From a virus, in the IMG/VR virus record IMGVR_UViG_3300042546_001227, positions 1 to 29,082 of that record: DNA of 29,082 nucleotides; one strand, written 5' to 3'. The notes below the pieces were generated by a model, which had not been told where the DNA came from, did not search any database, and was given only the letters and a program-made list of their open reading frames with translations. Every line of letters begins with the position of its first letter. Within the stretch, counting starts at the first letter, position 1. The translations under genes were made by a program, and so were the position numbers. Below, one piece after another: positions 1 through 6,905 of this stretch.

Positions 1-120
1 CTGTTTGATATAGGGCGAGGCGAAACGAGTTTTTCCCGCCCTGTTTGATATAGGGCGAGGCGAAACGAGTTTTTCCCGCCCTGTTTGATATAGGGCGAGG
101 CGAAACGAGTTTTTCCCGCC
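1..120. repeat. 40-bp tandem repeat, three exact copies
   Basis: Three identical, directly abutting 40-base units fill the first 120 bases; each begins CTGTTTGATATAGGGCGAGG and ends TTTTTCCCGCC. The array may continue to the left of the window. There are no spacers, so this is not a CRISPR array. It could be an iteron-type binding array, a minisatellite, or an assembly effect at a contig end. No gene is seen between here and 407. Confidence 0.9.
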
Positions 121-124
121 CTAT

Positions 125-189
125 TCAAAGGAAAAAAAGACGCATCCGGCCAGCGGTCGGCGTCGCCGTCTTTTCGTTTGTTCCTTTGA
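125..189. other. Long imperfect inverted repeat (hairpin)
   Basis: TCAAAGGAA at 125-133 followed by AAAAGACG (135-142) pairs with CGTCTTTT (167-174) and TTCCTTTGA (181-189), leaving a GC-rich interior. The element follows the tandem repeat directly. It may be a terminator or structured leader of something lying left of the window, or part of the control region ahead of the gene at 407. Confidence 0.6.
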
Positions 190-228
190 TTTTGAGTTTG
201 AAGACCTGGCCGCTTCATGCCCCGGCGT

Positions 229-269
229 CCTTCCTCGAAAATCCTTATTGTAAGGATTTTTGAGGAAGG
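229..269. repeat. Palindromic repeat, copy A (TTG loop)
   Basis: First of seven copies of an AT-rich palindrome with core TCCTTA-NNN-TAAGGA flanked by AAAA and TTTT. Here the arms extend to 19 bp (229-247 with 251-269, one G-T wobble) around a TTG loop. TTG is the reverse complement of the CAA loop in other copies, so this is the same element in the opposite orientation. Confidence 0.85.
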
Positions 270-313
270 GTGAAGGGCGCGTGACCTGCCCGCTTCATGC
301 AAATTTTTAGTTT

Positions 314-344
314 ACGAAAAATCCTTACAATAAGGATTTTTTGT
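314..344. repeat. Palindromic repeat, copy B (CAA loop)
   Basis: Second copy of the palindrome: arms 314-327 and 331-344 around a CAA loop, with one G-T wobble. It lies about 60 bases upstream of the first start codon. With copy A it forms a closely spaced pair in the leader of the gene at 407, consistent with a protein-binding operator or a weak bidirectional terminator. Confidence 0.85.
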
Positions 345-406
345 TGAAAACGCGATGAAAACGCGCCGTCCGTTTTCCTCGTGCAAACCGACGGCTTTTT
401 AAGTAT

Positions 407-1333
407 ATGGCAAAAGCAAAAAAAGCGCCAGCGGTCGGCGCGCCCAATGTCTGGGCAATGACCTACGCGGAAGGACTTGCTATGGAGCAAGCCGACCGAA
501 TCATCCGCTTCAAAGTGGAAACCGAAGCAGGCCAGCGCGCTTATATCGCGATCGGCAAGCTCTACGACATCATCAACGACAACCTGCCCAAAGGCAAGTT
601 CATCAACTCGACGCTCGAAGCGGCGGGCATCAAGCCCGGCACGATCAGCAACGCCAGCTATGGCGCACGCTGCTACCGCGAGTTTGTGAAGACCGGAAAG
701 CTGGAAGAAACCGAGTTTGACCAGCTCACATTCCAAGAGATGTGGAACCTGATCCGCGTCTGCTCAGAAAAATCCAAGCGCAAGCTGACACCCGAGCAGG
801 CCGTGGAGATCGTCCGGCAGGGCGGCGACTTTGAGGCCAACCTCAAATCGCTCTACGAGTTCGGCTTCACAGCCGAAGAGAAAGCCGCAGCCGAGGCCAA
901 GATCAAGGCCGACAAGGAAAAGACCGAGGCCGAAGCCAAGGCGAAAGCCGAGGCGCAAGCGAAAGAATTGGCCGAAGTCAAAAAGCGGAATGAGGAATTG
1001 GCGAAAGCCAACGCCGACATGACCGCCCAAGCCGCCGCCGTCCAGTCGCCAGCGCCTGCCGCTCCCGCCGCGCCTGCACCTGCCGCGCCAGAGACGCCCG
1101 CGCAAGTTGAAGCCCGCCATGTTGCCGAGGCAATCGCCGACGCCGCCGCGCCAACACCCGCCGCCAAACCAGAGGCCGACCCGACCGCGAGCTGCGATGA
1201 GCTTCTCGCCCTCCTCGGTGAAGTCGAGACATCCATGGCCTACCTCAGCGATGAGGATCAAGGCCGCATCGGCGCCCGCCTTTGCGCCATGGCCAGCGCC
1301 TTCGTCGAAAGCGGCAAGGCCGTCGCCGCCTAA
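407..1333 (+). CDS. Unknown protein with coiled coil and Ala/Pro-rich linker
   Basis: 308 residues; I do not recognise the family. Residues about 1-145 look globular, with a MAKAKK basic start. About 155-210 is a highly charged Ala/Glu/Lys coiled coil. About 213-260 is an Ala/Pro-rich low-complexity linker, followed by a short helical C-terminal domain. This layout suits a DNA-associated or scaffold-like phage protein, but that is inference. The ATG at 407 has no clear Shine-Dalgarno sequence. It is preceded by two palindrome copies and followed 10 bases later by a strong terminator, so it seems to be a single-gene transcription unit. Confidence 0.8.
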   Translation: MAKAKKAPAVGAPNVWAMTYAEGLAMEQADRIIRFKVETEAGQRAYIAIGKLYDIINDNLPKGKFINSTLEAAGIKPGTISNASYGARCYREFVKTGKLEETEFDQLTFQEMWNLIRVCSEKSKRKLTPEQAVEIVRQGGDFEANLKSLYEFGFTAEEKAAAEAKIKADKEKTEAEAKAKAEAQAKELAEVKKRNEELAKANADMTAQAAAVQSPAPAAPAAPAPAAPETPAQVEARHVAEAIADAAAPTPAAKPEADPTASCDELLALLGEVETSMAYLSDEDQGRIGARLCAMASAFVESGKAVAA

Positions 1334-1343
1334 CCCGCCCACA

Positions 1344-1379
1344 GGGGAGGGGTCGCAAGACCCCTCCCTTCCTTTTTTT
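1344..1379 (+). terminator. Rho-independent terminator
   Basis: A perfect 10-bp stem (1345-1354 GGGAGGGGTC with 1359-1368) closed by a GCAA tetraloop is followed by TTCC and seven T residues. It lies just after the stop of the 308-residue gene. Confidence 0.92.
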
Positions 1380-1449
1380 CCAACATCCCTGCCGTCCGTG
1401 CCGTCCGTCTGAAAAACCTGAAATCCATTGACGCCGCCAACTTTTTACC

Positions 1450-1896
1450 ATGATAACAATACGCCCGTTCCCGATCGTCGATCTCGCTGGCAACATCATC
1501 AAACACATCGACATCCCGTTCGAAGTCGATGCGGAAATCCCAGGCGAAGACGGCATCCTCATGACCGAGGAAGGCTCCGCCGCCATCCGCGAAGCCCGCA
1601 TCGAACTGCTTAAAGGCACCTTCTGGCTGGTCGAATACGAAGCCCGTATGTCGGTGGTGGAAGTCTTCCCCATCGCTAACGCCAAGCCAGGCCGTCCAGA
1701 CTTGGGATTTTTCGCGCCCGGTCAAGACACACTCTGGCCCCTCCACCATGCCATGTGGATCCGCCAAGTCCACCCCACACCTCCACCCCTGTTGGTTGCG
1801 AGGTCGCCCGGCTGCTTGCAGGTCGCCTTGGCCTGCGAAATCCTCGGCGTGAAGTCGTTGCGCGACTATTTCCGCAAGCCCGCAACGCGCCCGTGA
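1450..1896 (+). CDS. Hypothetical protein, 148 aa
   Basis: Family not recognised. The N-terminal half (MITIRPFPIVDLAGNIIKHI, then an acidic stretch and a helix) has strong coding character. The C-terminal part is Pro/Leu-rich and ends in a helix reading ACEILGVKSLRDYF. No membrane segment or signal peptide is visible. The start follows a T-rich ACTTTTTACC leader, the same kind of leader seen before the clamp gene at 2477. The preceding gene is separated from it by the terminator at 1344-1379. Confidence 0.6.
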   Translation: MITIRPFPIVDLAGNIIKHIDIPFEVDAEIPGEDGILMTEEGSAAIREARIELLKGTFWLVEYEARMSVVEVFPIANAKPGRPDLGFFAPGQDTLWPLHHAMWIRQVHPTPPPLLVARSPGCLQVALACEILGVKSLRDYFRKPATRP

Positions 1897-1955
1897 GTTG
1901 GGCATAAGCGCCTGATATATGGAGGGAAAGCATTGCTTCACTTTAATTTAGCGAT

Positions 1956-2059
1956 CGCACGGGATACCCGTGCGTGGCTCGTCTAAATACCCTCGCAGGC
2001 GGAGCCTGCGCTGCGTGAACCCGGGGCGCGCAGAATACACCACCAACAACCTCGCGAGG
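1956..2059. repeat. Cluster of short REP-like palindromes
   Basis: The 258-base gap between the genes at 1450 and 2155 contains three compact inverted repeats: CGCACGGG/CCCGTGCG with a 3-base loop (1956-1974), CGCAGGC/GCCTGCG with a GGA loop (1994-2010), and the perfect palindrome CCTCGCGAGG (2050-2059). No gene is convincing here. The hairpins look like intergenic REP-type sequence. Confidence 0.6.
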
Positions 2060-2093
2060 GAATGCCTCGATCCCGGGAATCCACTTTCCGACC

Positions 2094-2125
2094 ACTCTGT
2101 GTCCTCTGTGTCCTCTGTGGTCAAT
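2094..2125 (+). repeat. CTCTGTGTCC-type interspersed repeat, copy 1
   Basis: A short degenerate tandem of CTCTGTGTCC units ending TCTGTGGTCAAT, just upstream of the small gene at 2155. Related copies lie at 4591, 9531, 13589, 13801 and 14406. The sequence type is familiar to me as an intergenic repeat of environmental bacteria; that is recollection, not a search. Confidence 0.75.
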
Positions 2126-2154
2126 CCAGCAGCAAACCCAACAACACCAAAACC

Positions 2155-2334
2155 ATGTCAGCCACCATCGAAAACAACACCCTCGTCATCCGCCTGCCAC
2201 TCCAGACACCCCGCCCGTCCTCCTCGGGCAAGACCCTCGTGGTCGCCACCACCGGCGGCAACCAAGTCATGCCGACCGCCATCGTGAACGGCAAGCCAGT
2301 CACCATCGGAGTGAACGCCTACATTAAGCCTTAA
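2155..2334 (+). CDS. Small conserved phage/plasmid-type protein, 59 aa
   Basis: The frame is open from 2062, but the first 31 codons there run through the interspersed repeat and read as Cys-rich nonsense, so I start at ATG 2155 (MSATIENNTLVIRLPL). The core SGKTLVVATTGGNQV followed by VNGKPVTIGVNAYIKP resembles a widespread family of small phage-associated proteins whose function I do not know. It is probably one compact beta-rich domain. The next small gene starts 9 bases after its stop. Confidence 0.75.
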   Translation: MSATIENNTLVIRLPLQTPRPSSSGKTLVVATTGGNQVMPTAIVNGKPVTIGVNAYIKP

Positions 2335-2342
2335 AAACTCCA

Positions 2343-2480
2343 ATGCGCCACATCTCAGACATCCTCTGGGAAGACAAGGAGCAAGCGCAATACCGCGCCG
2401 CCAAGGCGCGGTTCTTCCGCCTCCTCGCCGTCTTCATCACCATCCTCTGCATCCTTGCCGTCCAACTTTTTTTCCTATGA
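2343..2480 (+). CDS. Single-span membrane microprotein, 45 aa
   Basis: A short frame starting MRHISDILWEDKEQAQYRAA and continuing with KARFFRL and then a hydrophobic segment (about residues 28-45, rich in Leu, Ile, Val and Phe) that runs to the C-terminus. The predicted form is a cytoplasmic charged helix followed by one membrane helix. Its TGA overlaps the ATG of the clamp gene (ATGA at 2477-2480), which suggests translational coupling. Real coding is supported by codon choice and tight packing between neighbours; function is unknown. Confidence 0.55.
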   Translation: MRHISDILWEDKEQAQYRAAKARFFRLLAVFITILCILAVQLFFL

Positions 2481-3691
2481 TAACCATCCACAAAGACCAC
2501 CTCCTCATCGCCTGCAAGCACTTGCAGCGAGCCGTAAATGCCCGCCCCACATTGCCCGCGCTGGCTTGCGTGCACATCGAGCCGGGACTCCACGAAACCC
2601 GATTCACCTCGGCCAACCTTGAGCAAGCCGTAGCAGCAAGCGTGCCGACATCCGGCAGCAAGCTCGCCGCCCTCCGCGCCAAAAATGCGGGGTCGTTCCT
2701 CGTAGATGCTGGCGTGCTGGCCAATGCCGCCGCGTCGGCAGATGCCGCCACCTTCCTGCAACTCGACCGCGACAGCATCCAACTCACCATAGGTAGTCAA
2801 GTGTCCACCATTCCGATCACCACGGAGAGCGCCGCCGAGTTCCCATCTCTACCCGAGGTGGATTGGATGCCCGTCAGCGGCCAGATCGACCTCGATGCCC
2901 TCAAGCGCCTCATGCGTTGCGCCAGCACCGACGAAGCGCGCTATGTCCTCAACAGCGTCTATTGGGACGGCGAAGGGCTTCTCGTCGCCACCGATGGGCG
3001 GCGACTGCACACCGAGCCGTTTTCGCCCCTCGAAGTGGATGGGGTTACGATCCCCTATGCCGCCTGCCGCATGATCCCGCCCCGCGCCTCGATCAGCTTG
3101 GAGCGCCCCAAGGTTCAAGAATCGCCGGATGAGCCAGTCGTGCATCTACCCAGCCGCTACATCGCCTTCGTGGCCACAGAGAAAATCCTTACAATAAGGA
3201 TTTTCTCAAAACTCTTGGATGGAAAATTCCCAAACTGGCGACAAGTCATGCCAGATTCCACCAGCCACTCGGTGCGATTCAATAACCAAGACGCAGCGGC
3301 CAACCTCCGCAAGATCAACAAACTCGCCGCCGGACGCAAGAAGGAACTCGAAAGCACCCTGCTGGAGCCATCCCCAGGCCGCATCACCTTCCACCTCCGC
3401 AAAGACGAAGTGACCATCGGCAGCTTCACGCAGCCCGCCGTGCTCACAGGGAACCCAGAGAATATCGCCTTTAACACCCAGTTCCTCATCGACGCCCTCG
3501 AAAACGGCGGTGACACCTTCAGCTACCTCGACGGGATGCACCCCGCCCGCATCACCGGAGTTAAGCAGAACACCCATATCCTCATGCCTATGAGGGGAAC
3601 ACCACCACCCGCCGCAACCCCCGAACCCGACGAAGAACCCGTAGAAGACGAAGTGGACGAAGAGCAGTATTACACCGCCCACGAACCCTAA
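2477..3691 (+). CDS. dnaN: DNA polymerase III beta subunit-like sliding clamp
   Basis: 404 residues, near the usual length of bacterial beta clamps (about 365-390) with an acidic C-terminal extension. The start MITIHKDHLLIACKHLQRAV fits domain 1. STDEARYVLNSVYW followed by LLVATDGRRLH (about 154-178) is the characteristic domain-2 signature. LLDGKFPNWRQVMP (about 246-259) matches the LIDGKFPDYRRVIP segment. The expected role is a DNA-encircling processivity factor. A palindromic repeat copy is embedded at residues 235-244. The C-terminus ends in an acidic Glu/Asp-rich tail instead of the usual MPMRL-type end, although MPMRG occurs about 35 residues earlier. Start is coupled to the microprotein upstream. 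Confidence 0.85.
   Translation: MITIHKDHLLIACKHLQRAVNARPTLPALACVHIEPGLHETRFTSANLEQAVAASVPTSGSKLAALRAKNAGSFLVDAGVLANAAASADAATFLQLDRDSIQLTIGSQVSTIPITTESAAEFPSLPEVDWMPVSGQIDLDALKRLMRCASTDEARYVLNSVYWDGEGLLVATDGRRLHTEPFSPLEVDGVTIPYAACRMIPPRASISLERPKVQESPDEPVVHLPSRYIAFVATEKILTIRIFSKLLDGKFPNWRQVMPDSTSHSVRFNNQDAAANLRKINKLAAGRKKELESTLLEPSPGRITFHLRKDEVTIGSFTQPAVLTGNPENIAFNTQFLIDALENGGDTFSYLDGMHPARITGVKQNTHILMPMRGTPPPAATPEPDEEPVEDEVDEEQYYTAHEP
3179..3207. repeat. Palindromic repeat, copy C, inside the clamp gene
   Basis: A perfect 13-bp inverted repeat (3179-3191 with 3195-3207) around a CAA loop, in frame within the sliding clamp gene. It encodes residues 235-244, EKILTIRIFS. It is the only copy clearly inside a conserved protein. 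Confidence 0.9.
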
Positions 3692-3717
3692 CCGCTAAAA
3701 CCTTCAACCTAAAACTT

Positions 3718-4581
3718 ATGAAAACCACACTCTGGCAAGCCACCACCAGCTTTGGCCACCCCGGCCAAAGCAAGACCGACGACGCACTCACCGCTCACCT
3801 CATCCAGTCCTACTCCACCGGCAGCAAGGCCGTGCGAGGAGTCAAGCAGCTCTGGGGCGACAGCCTCAAGCCCCACACCAGCTTCGAGGGCAAGGTGCGG
3901 AAATACCACTCCAACATGACCTTCGAAGCCATCGGCGCTATCCGCGTCTGCACCGAGGGCGAGAAGCAAAACTGGCTCACCTTCATGCAGGAAATGGCCG
4001 TCGAGCACGCCAAGCTGACCCAAGACTGGCTCGATAAATACGATGTCTGGTTGGAGCAGGAACGCTACGACAAAAACGGCGCGTTCAACATCGCCGACTA
4101 TCCCACCCGCGAGACGCTGGCAGGCAAGTTCCGCTTCACCTTCGCCATCCTCCCCATGCCCGAGCCAAACCAATTCATCAAAGACCAACTCACCGATGAA
4201 CTCGGCAAGCGACTCGCGGATGAATACGAGCAGAGACTCACCAACACCACCTCGCAGATCCGCAACCAAGTCCTCCGCACCCTCCTCGGACTCATCGGCG
4301 ACACCGCCGAATCCCTCGCCAATGACGGGCCGATCGTGGACAGCGAGAACCGCAAAGGCCCATTCGCCAAGCTCCAAGAATACCTCGACCGCATTCCGGC
4401 GCTGAATATCACCGACGACCCGACGATTGCCGCTATCGCCAAAGAGGCAAGGCAGAGACTCACTTTCAGCGCCGAGGAAATGCGGAAAAACCAAACCACC
4501 CGCCAACTCGCCGCCGCCCACGCCCAAGGCATCGCCCTGCAATTCGGAGCCACCACACGCAAAATCGCCAAGGCTGCATGA
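3718..4581 (+). CDS. DUF3150-like phage protein
   Basis: 287 residues. The central region (about 78-145) has the pattern I associate with DUF3150: a helix with W and F, then LTQDWLDKYDVWLEQ, a spacer, and a KFRFTFAILPMPEP strand. The C-terminal half is helical and ends TTRKIAKAA. DUF3150 proteins are typically phage- or plasmid-borne, often near AAA+ ATPases, and of unknown function; this window has a Ycf46-like AAA+ gene ending in the same TRKIAKAA tail at 8971. The leader CTAAAACTT before the ATG is one of the interspersed repeats. Family assignment is tentative; coding status is not in doubt. Confidence 0.6.
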   Translation: MKTTLWQATTSFGHPGQSKTDDALTAHLIQSYSTGSKAVRGVKQLWGDSLKPHTSFEGKVRKYHSNMTFEAIGAIRVCTEGEKQNWLTFMQEMAVEHAKLTQDWLDKYDVWLEQERYDKNGAFNIADYPTRETLAGKFRFTFAILPMPEPNQFIKDQLTDELGKRLADEYEQRLTNTTSQIRNQVLRTLLGLIGDTAESLANDGPIVDSENRKGPFAKLQEYLDRIPALNITDDPTIAAIAKEARQRLTFSAEEMRKNQTTRQLAAAHAQGIALQFGATTRKIAKAA

Positions 4582-4590
4582 ACACGAGGA

Positions 4591-4646
4591 GATTAACCAC
4601 GGAGGACACGGAGGGGAATCCTTAAAACTTAATACTTAAAACTCTT
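4591..4646. repeat. Two interspersed repeats abutting a start codon
   Basis: GATTAACCACGGAGGACACG (4591-4610) with GAGGGGAAT after it is copy 2 of the CTCCGTGTCC repeat, in reverse orientation. It is followed directly by CTTAAAACTTAATACTTAAA (from 4621), a copy of the ACTTAAAACTTAA leader repeat, which runs to the ATG at 4647. The 65-base gap between genes is thus almost entirely repeat. Confidence 0.75.
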
Positions 4647-4991
4647 ATGAATACCGTTAGCACACCCGATGTGTGGGCACTACCCTGTGCCCCGCAACCC
4701 GATCCCCTTGAAAGACAAATCAAGGAATGCGAGAGAAGCATCAACTATAATCAAGGGGAAATCTATAGAGCCGAACAAGAAATCAAGGAGCTTGAAGACG
4801 AGAAAAGGAAACTCGAAAAGGAACTCACTGCCCCCCTCGCCGAAGCCGCAAACCGCGTCCTGCAAGTCCACACCCCCAGCGGTCGCGACTTCGAAGCCCT
4901 CGAAGCCGCCGCCGCCAATATCCCGCTCACGCCCCACCAACTCTGCCGCCTCAAGACCCTCGCCAGGGAATTTCTCTTCCTATGCCTGTAA
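4647..4991 (+). CDS. Hypothetical coiled-coil protein, 114 aa
   Basis: Family not recognised. Residues about 22-62 form a strongly charged heptad-like coiled coil rich in Glu, Lys and Leu. The C-terminus (about 75-114) is a small helical region. The 3' end overlaps the next gene by 10 bases in another frame, typical of this compact phage-like block. Confidence 0.7.
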   Translation: MNTVSTPDVWALPCAPQPDPLERQIKECERSINYNQGEIYRAEQEIKELEDEKRKLEKELTAPLAEAANRVLQVHTPSGRDFEALEAAAANIPLTPHQLCRLKTLAREFLFLCL

Positions 4992-5215
4992 AAAACCCAC
5001 TCCCCATCCCGCACAAGCTCCAAGGCACAGCCTCCGTCACCTTCGACCGCGACCACCTCCTCATCGCCAAGAAATACGGCGGCGTTCCCATCCTCGTGCC
5101 GCGAGGCCGCCGCCTCACCCTCGCCATCCGTCTCCCCAACGGCGAAATCCTCCACGACTTCCGCAAGGAAATCTCAAACCTCAGCAATGCCATCGCAGAC
5201 AAAATGAAGGTTTAA
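4982..5215 (+). CDS. Hypothetical protein, 77 aa
   Basis: Family not recognised. Starts MPVKNPLPIPHKLQGTASV; the middle alternates strands (VTFDRDHLL, VPILVPRGRRLTLAIRL) and the end is a short amphipathic helix. It is likely one small beta-rich domain. Start overlaps the 3' end of the coiled-coil gene; the next gene follows after two bases. Confidence 0.65.
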   Translation: MPVKNPLPIPHKLQGTASVTFDRDHLLIAKKYGGVPILVPRGRRLTLAIRLPNGEILHDFRKEISNLSNAIADKMKV

Positions 5216-5217
5216 CT

Positions 5218-5409
5218 ATGAACCCCACCGCACTCATCCTCACCGATAAAAAGACCGACAGGATCGTTCATATCATCGTCTGCAAACATGAAGACTCAAT
5301 AAGCAGATACATCATGAAGGGCGATCCCAAGCTCAACTATCAAATCGTCCCAAACTGGAACATCGTCTGCAAAGCCGTAGAAAACTTCAACCCGAAAACT
5401 TCAACCTGA
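5218..5409 (+). CDS. Hypothetical protein, 63 aa
   Basis: I start at ATG 5218, two bases after the preceding stop, not further upstream in the same open frame, where the translation is Pro/Arg-rich shadow. MNPTALILTDKKTDRIVHII and the following VCKHED look like two strands of a compact fold. The last codons (ENFNPKTST) are written by the intergenic repeat AACTTCAACC, showing that repeat sequence has become the gene's 3' end. Function unknown. Confidence 0.6.
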   Translation: MNPTALILTDKKTDRIVHIIVCKHEDSISRYIMKGDPKLNYQIVPNWNIVCKAVENFNPKTST

Positions 5410-5418
5410 AAACTCTTT

Positions 5419-5604
5419 ATGACGATCGAAGACGACACACTCGACACCGCCACCGAGCCGCAGAAAACCTCCTACACCCGACTCGTGCAACGCTACGCCT
5501 GCGCCCCCAGTCACATCTACAAAGCCTTTCACACAAAAACCCTCATCTGCGAATGGCCGTTCATCACCATCGGCATCGAACCCGACGGCTACGCCCACTC
5601 CTAA
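5419..5604 (+). CDS. Hypothetical protein, 61 aa
   Basis: Starts MTIEDDTLDTATEPQKTSY with an acidic N-terminus; the rest (LVQRYACAPSHIYKAFHTKT) is probably helical and ends in a short strand, EWPFITIGIEPDG. No recognised family. It lies between two repeat-derived leaders, AACCTGAAAACTCTTT before it and the TTCATCCTTCA array after it. Confidence 0.55.
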   Translation: MTIEDDTLDTATEPQKTSYTRLVQRYACAPSHIYKAFHTKTLICEWPFITIGIEPDGYAHS

Positions 5605-5642
5605 CGACTTCATCCTTCATCCTTCAACCTTCATACTTCGCT
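5605..5642 (+). repeat. TTCATCCTTCA-type leader repeat
   Basis: Short tandem TTCATCCTTCA units followed by CATACTTCGCT abut the ATG at 5643. An almost identical array abuts the ATG at 7454. No Shine-Dalgarno sequence is evident within it. Confidence 0.75.
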
Positions 5643-5879
5643 ATGACTATCACCTTCTCACCCGACGCCACGGCCACTTGCCTCCACACCGACGCCATCC
5701 CCCTGCAATCCCTCGGCCACTGCCGCACGCAGCGCGCCTCATGGATCGACTTCAACGAGCACACCCAAGAATGGGAAGTGCGCTTTGATCCCCACGCCGA
5801 CACCGCCGAATACTCCCACCCCTCCCGCCAAGCCTGCTTGGATTGGGAGCGCGAGTATTTCGACAAATCCTTATCGTAA
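5643..5879 (+). CDS. Hypothetical protein, 78 aa
   Basis: I use ATG 5643 immediately after the leader repeat; the open frame extends upstream but overlaps the previous gene. MTITFSPDATATCLHTDAIP is followed by a Trp-containing strand region (ASWIDFNEHTQEWEVRF) and a Cys/Trp helix. The last codons, KSLS and the TAA stop, are supplied by a palindromic repeat copy at 5865-5885. Function unknown. Confidence 0.65.
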   Translation: MTITFSPDATATCLHTDAIPLQSLGHCRTQRASWIDFNEHTQEWEVRFDPHADTAEYSHPSRQACLDWEREYFDKSLS

Positions 5880-5885
5880 GGATTT
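5865..5885. repeat. Palindromic repeat, copy D (TCG loop)
   Basis: AAATCCTTA-TCG-TAAGGATTT, with 9-bp arms. The triplet TCG plus the following TAA act as last codon and stop of the gene at 5643, which ends KSLS. The other TCG-loop copy (25214-25234) plays the same part for the small frame at 25103. Confidence 0.85.
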
Positions 5886-5910
5886 TAACTTAAAACATAA
5901 AGAAAACACA

Positions 5911-6126
5911 ATGAATCCTGAAATCCTCAAACAACTCAAAGAAGTCATGTTCGCAACTCTGGACGCCATCAAAGCAGCAGGGCCAACTGGAGCGCCTGCG
6001 GGCGTCCTCTACGCCGGATTGATGTCCTACGGGTGCAACATCACGCAATTCGAGTCCCTCATGAGCGCACTGGAGCGCACCGGCAAGATCCGCCGCGAAG
6101 GCGACCTCGTTTTCGCAATCCAATAA
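5911..6126 (+). CDS. Small winged-helix-like protein, 71 aa
   Basis: The sequence has the look of a small winged-helix fold: an N-terminal helix (EILKQLKEVMFATLDAI), then GAPAGVLYAGLMSYGCNITQ as helix-turn-helix, then FESLMSALERTGKI and a wing strand REGDLVFAIQ. Similar short proteins occur on mobile elements and near DUF1257/Ycf46-like genes, which fits its place one gene upstream of the DUF1257-like gene. DNA binding is inferred only. Leader is AACTTAAAACATAAAG. Confidence 0.6.
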   Translation: MNPEILKQLKEVMFATLDAIKAAGPTGAPAGVLYAGLMSYGCNITQFESLMSALERTGKIRREGDLVFAIQ

Positions 6127-6164
6127 CTTAAAACTTAATCCTTAAAACTTAAAACTCTTAATAT
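6127..6164 (+). repeat. ACTTAAAACTTAA-type leader repeat
   Basis: AACTTAAAACTTAATCCTTA followed by two more ACTTAAAACT units fills the 38-base gap between genes and ends nine bases before the ATG at 6165. Close relatives lie at 4621-4646 and 17141-17174. Confidence 0.75.
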
Positions 6165-6596
6165 ATGAGCCATGTAACAAACATCGACATCGAGATCAGC
6201 AACCTCACCGCGCTCGAAAGCGCCATTCAAGAAATGGGCGGCACCTTCCTGCGAGACAAGAAAAACTACGAGTGGTATGGCCGCCATGTCGGCGACTTCC
6301 CACTACCTCCAGGGTTCACCAAGGATATGCTCGGCAAGTGCGAGCACGCCATCGGCCTCAAAGGCACGACCTACCAGATCGGCGTCGTGCGCAATCCCGC
6401 CAAGCCCAAGACCTACACACTCCTCTACGACTTCTGGGGGCCAGGCGAGAAGCTCCGCTCCCACTTCGGCGACAACCTCACCAAGCTCAAGCAGATGTAT
6501 GGAGTCCACACCGCCACCGCCGCCGCCAAGGCCAAGGGCTACTATGTGACCCGCAAACAAGTCGGCGACACCATCAAACTCCAAATCGCAGTATGA
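6165..6596 (+). CDS. DUF1257 / Ycf35-like protein
   Basis: 143 residues. The start MSHVTNIDIEISNLTALESA followed by IQEMGG matches the MSHFTxIKTxIxDLxxLxxAL opening of the DUF1257 (Ycf35) family, known from chloroplast and cyanobacterial genomes and scattered bacteria. The rest includes IGVVRNP and a C-terminal domain with LLYDFWGPGEKL and GYYVTRKQVGDTIKLQI. Biochemical function is unknown. The neighbours support the call: a DUF2997-like gene lies 114 bases on and a Ycf46-like AAA+ ATPase two genes on, a trio I recall as conserved elsewhere. Confidence 0.7.
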   Translation: MSHVTNIDIEISNLTALESAIQEMGGTFLRDKKNYEWYGRHVGDFPLPPGFTKDMLGKCEHAIGLKGTTYQIGVVRNPAKPKTYTLLYDFWGPGEKLRSHFGDNLTKLKQMYGVHTATAAAKAKGYYVTRKQVGDTIKLQIAV

Positions 6597-6603
6597 ACAC
6601 TTT

Positions 6604-6897
6604 ATGTCAAACCAACGCACCCTTCTTCCGGGACTCAGCCCCGAAGACCAAGACCGCATCATCCGTATGTCGGTTCACGCAGCCGCAACCTTAGCCACAG
6701 AAATACTATTATGCACAGATCCATTGAAGTCACTATTGATGCCGCAGGCGCAGTCACCATTGAAGCTACTGGCTTCCGAGGTGGAGCCTGCGAGCAGGCC
6801 ACGAAAGAAATCGAAGAAGCCCTCGGCCTCAAAAAAGCGCGCAAGAAAAAGCCGGAATACTACGCCCTCGGCACCACCACCCAAGCCCAACGAGTAA
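6604..6897 (+). CDS. Doubtful ORF overlapping the DUF2997-like gene
   Basis: The first 35 codons (MSNQRTLLPGLSPEDQDRII and on) have reasonable coding character and fill the 114-base gap after the DUF1257-like gene. From 6711 the frame overlaps the DUF2997-like gene and turns into Lys/Ser/Pro-rich shadow. It may be a real short gene with an unusually long overlap, or a remnant. I would not rely on the C-terminal two thirds. Confidence 0.25.
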   Translation: MSNQRTLLPGLSPEDQDRIIRMSVHAAATLATEILLCTDPLKSLLMPQAQSPLKLLASEVEPASRPRKKSKKPSASKKRARKSRNTTPSAPPPKPNE

Positions 6898-6905
6898 AGG
6901 CATGA
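6711..6905 (+). CDS. DUF2997-like protein, 64 aa
   Basis: MHRSIEVTIDAAGAVTIEAT followed by GFRGGACEQATKEIEEALGL matches the DUF2997 pattern: two strands, a GFxGxxC turn, then a helix ending in EALG. The C-terminus is basic (KKARKKK) and contains EYYAL. In genomes that carry it, this small family is commonly next to DUF1257 and a Ycf46-like ATPase, exactly the arrangement here. Function unknown; a partner of the ATPase is a reasonable inference. The stop overlaps the next start (ATGA at 6902-6905). Confidence 0.7.
   Translation: MHRSIEVTIDAAGAVTIEATGFRGGACEQATKEIEEALGLKKARKKKPEYYALGTTTQAQRVKA

Noticed and set aside
1-120. CRISPR array
   Set aside because: The 40-base units abut without spacers and are identical throughout; there are no cas genes in the window.
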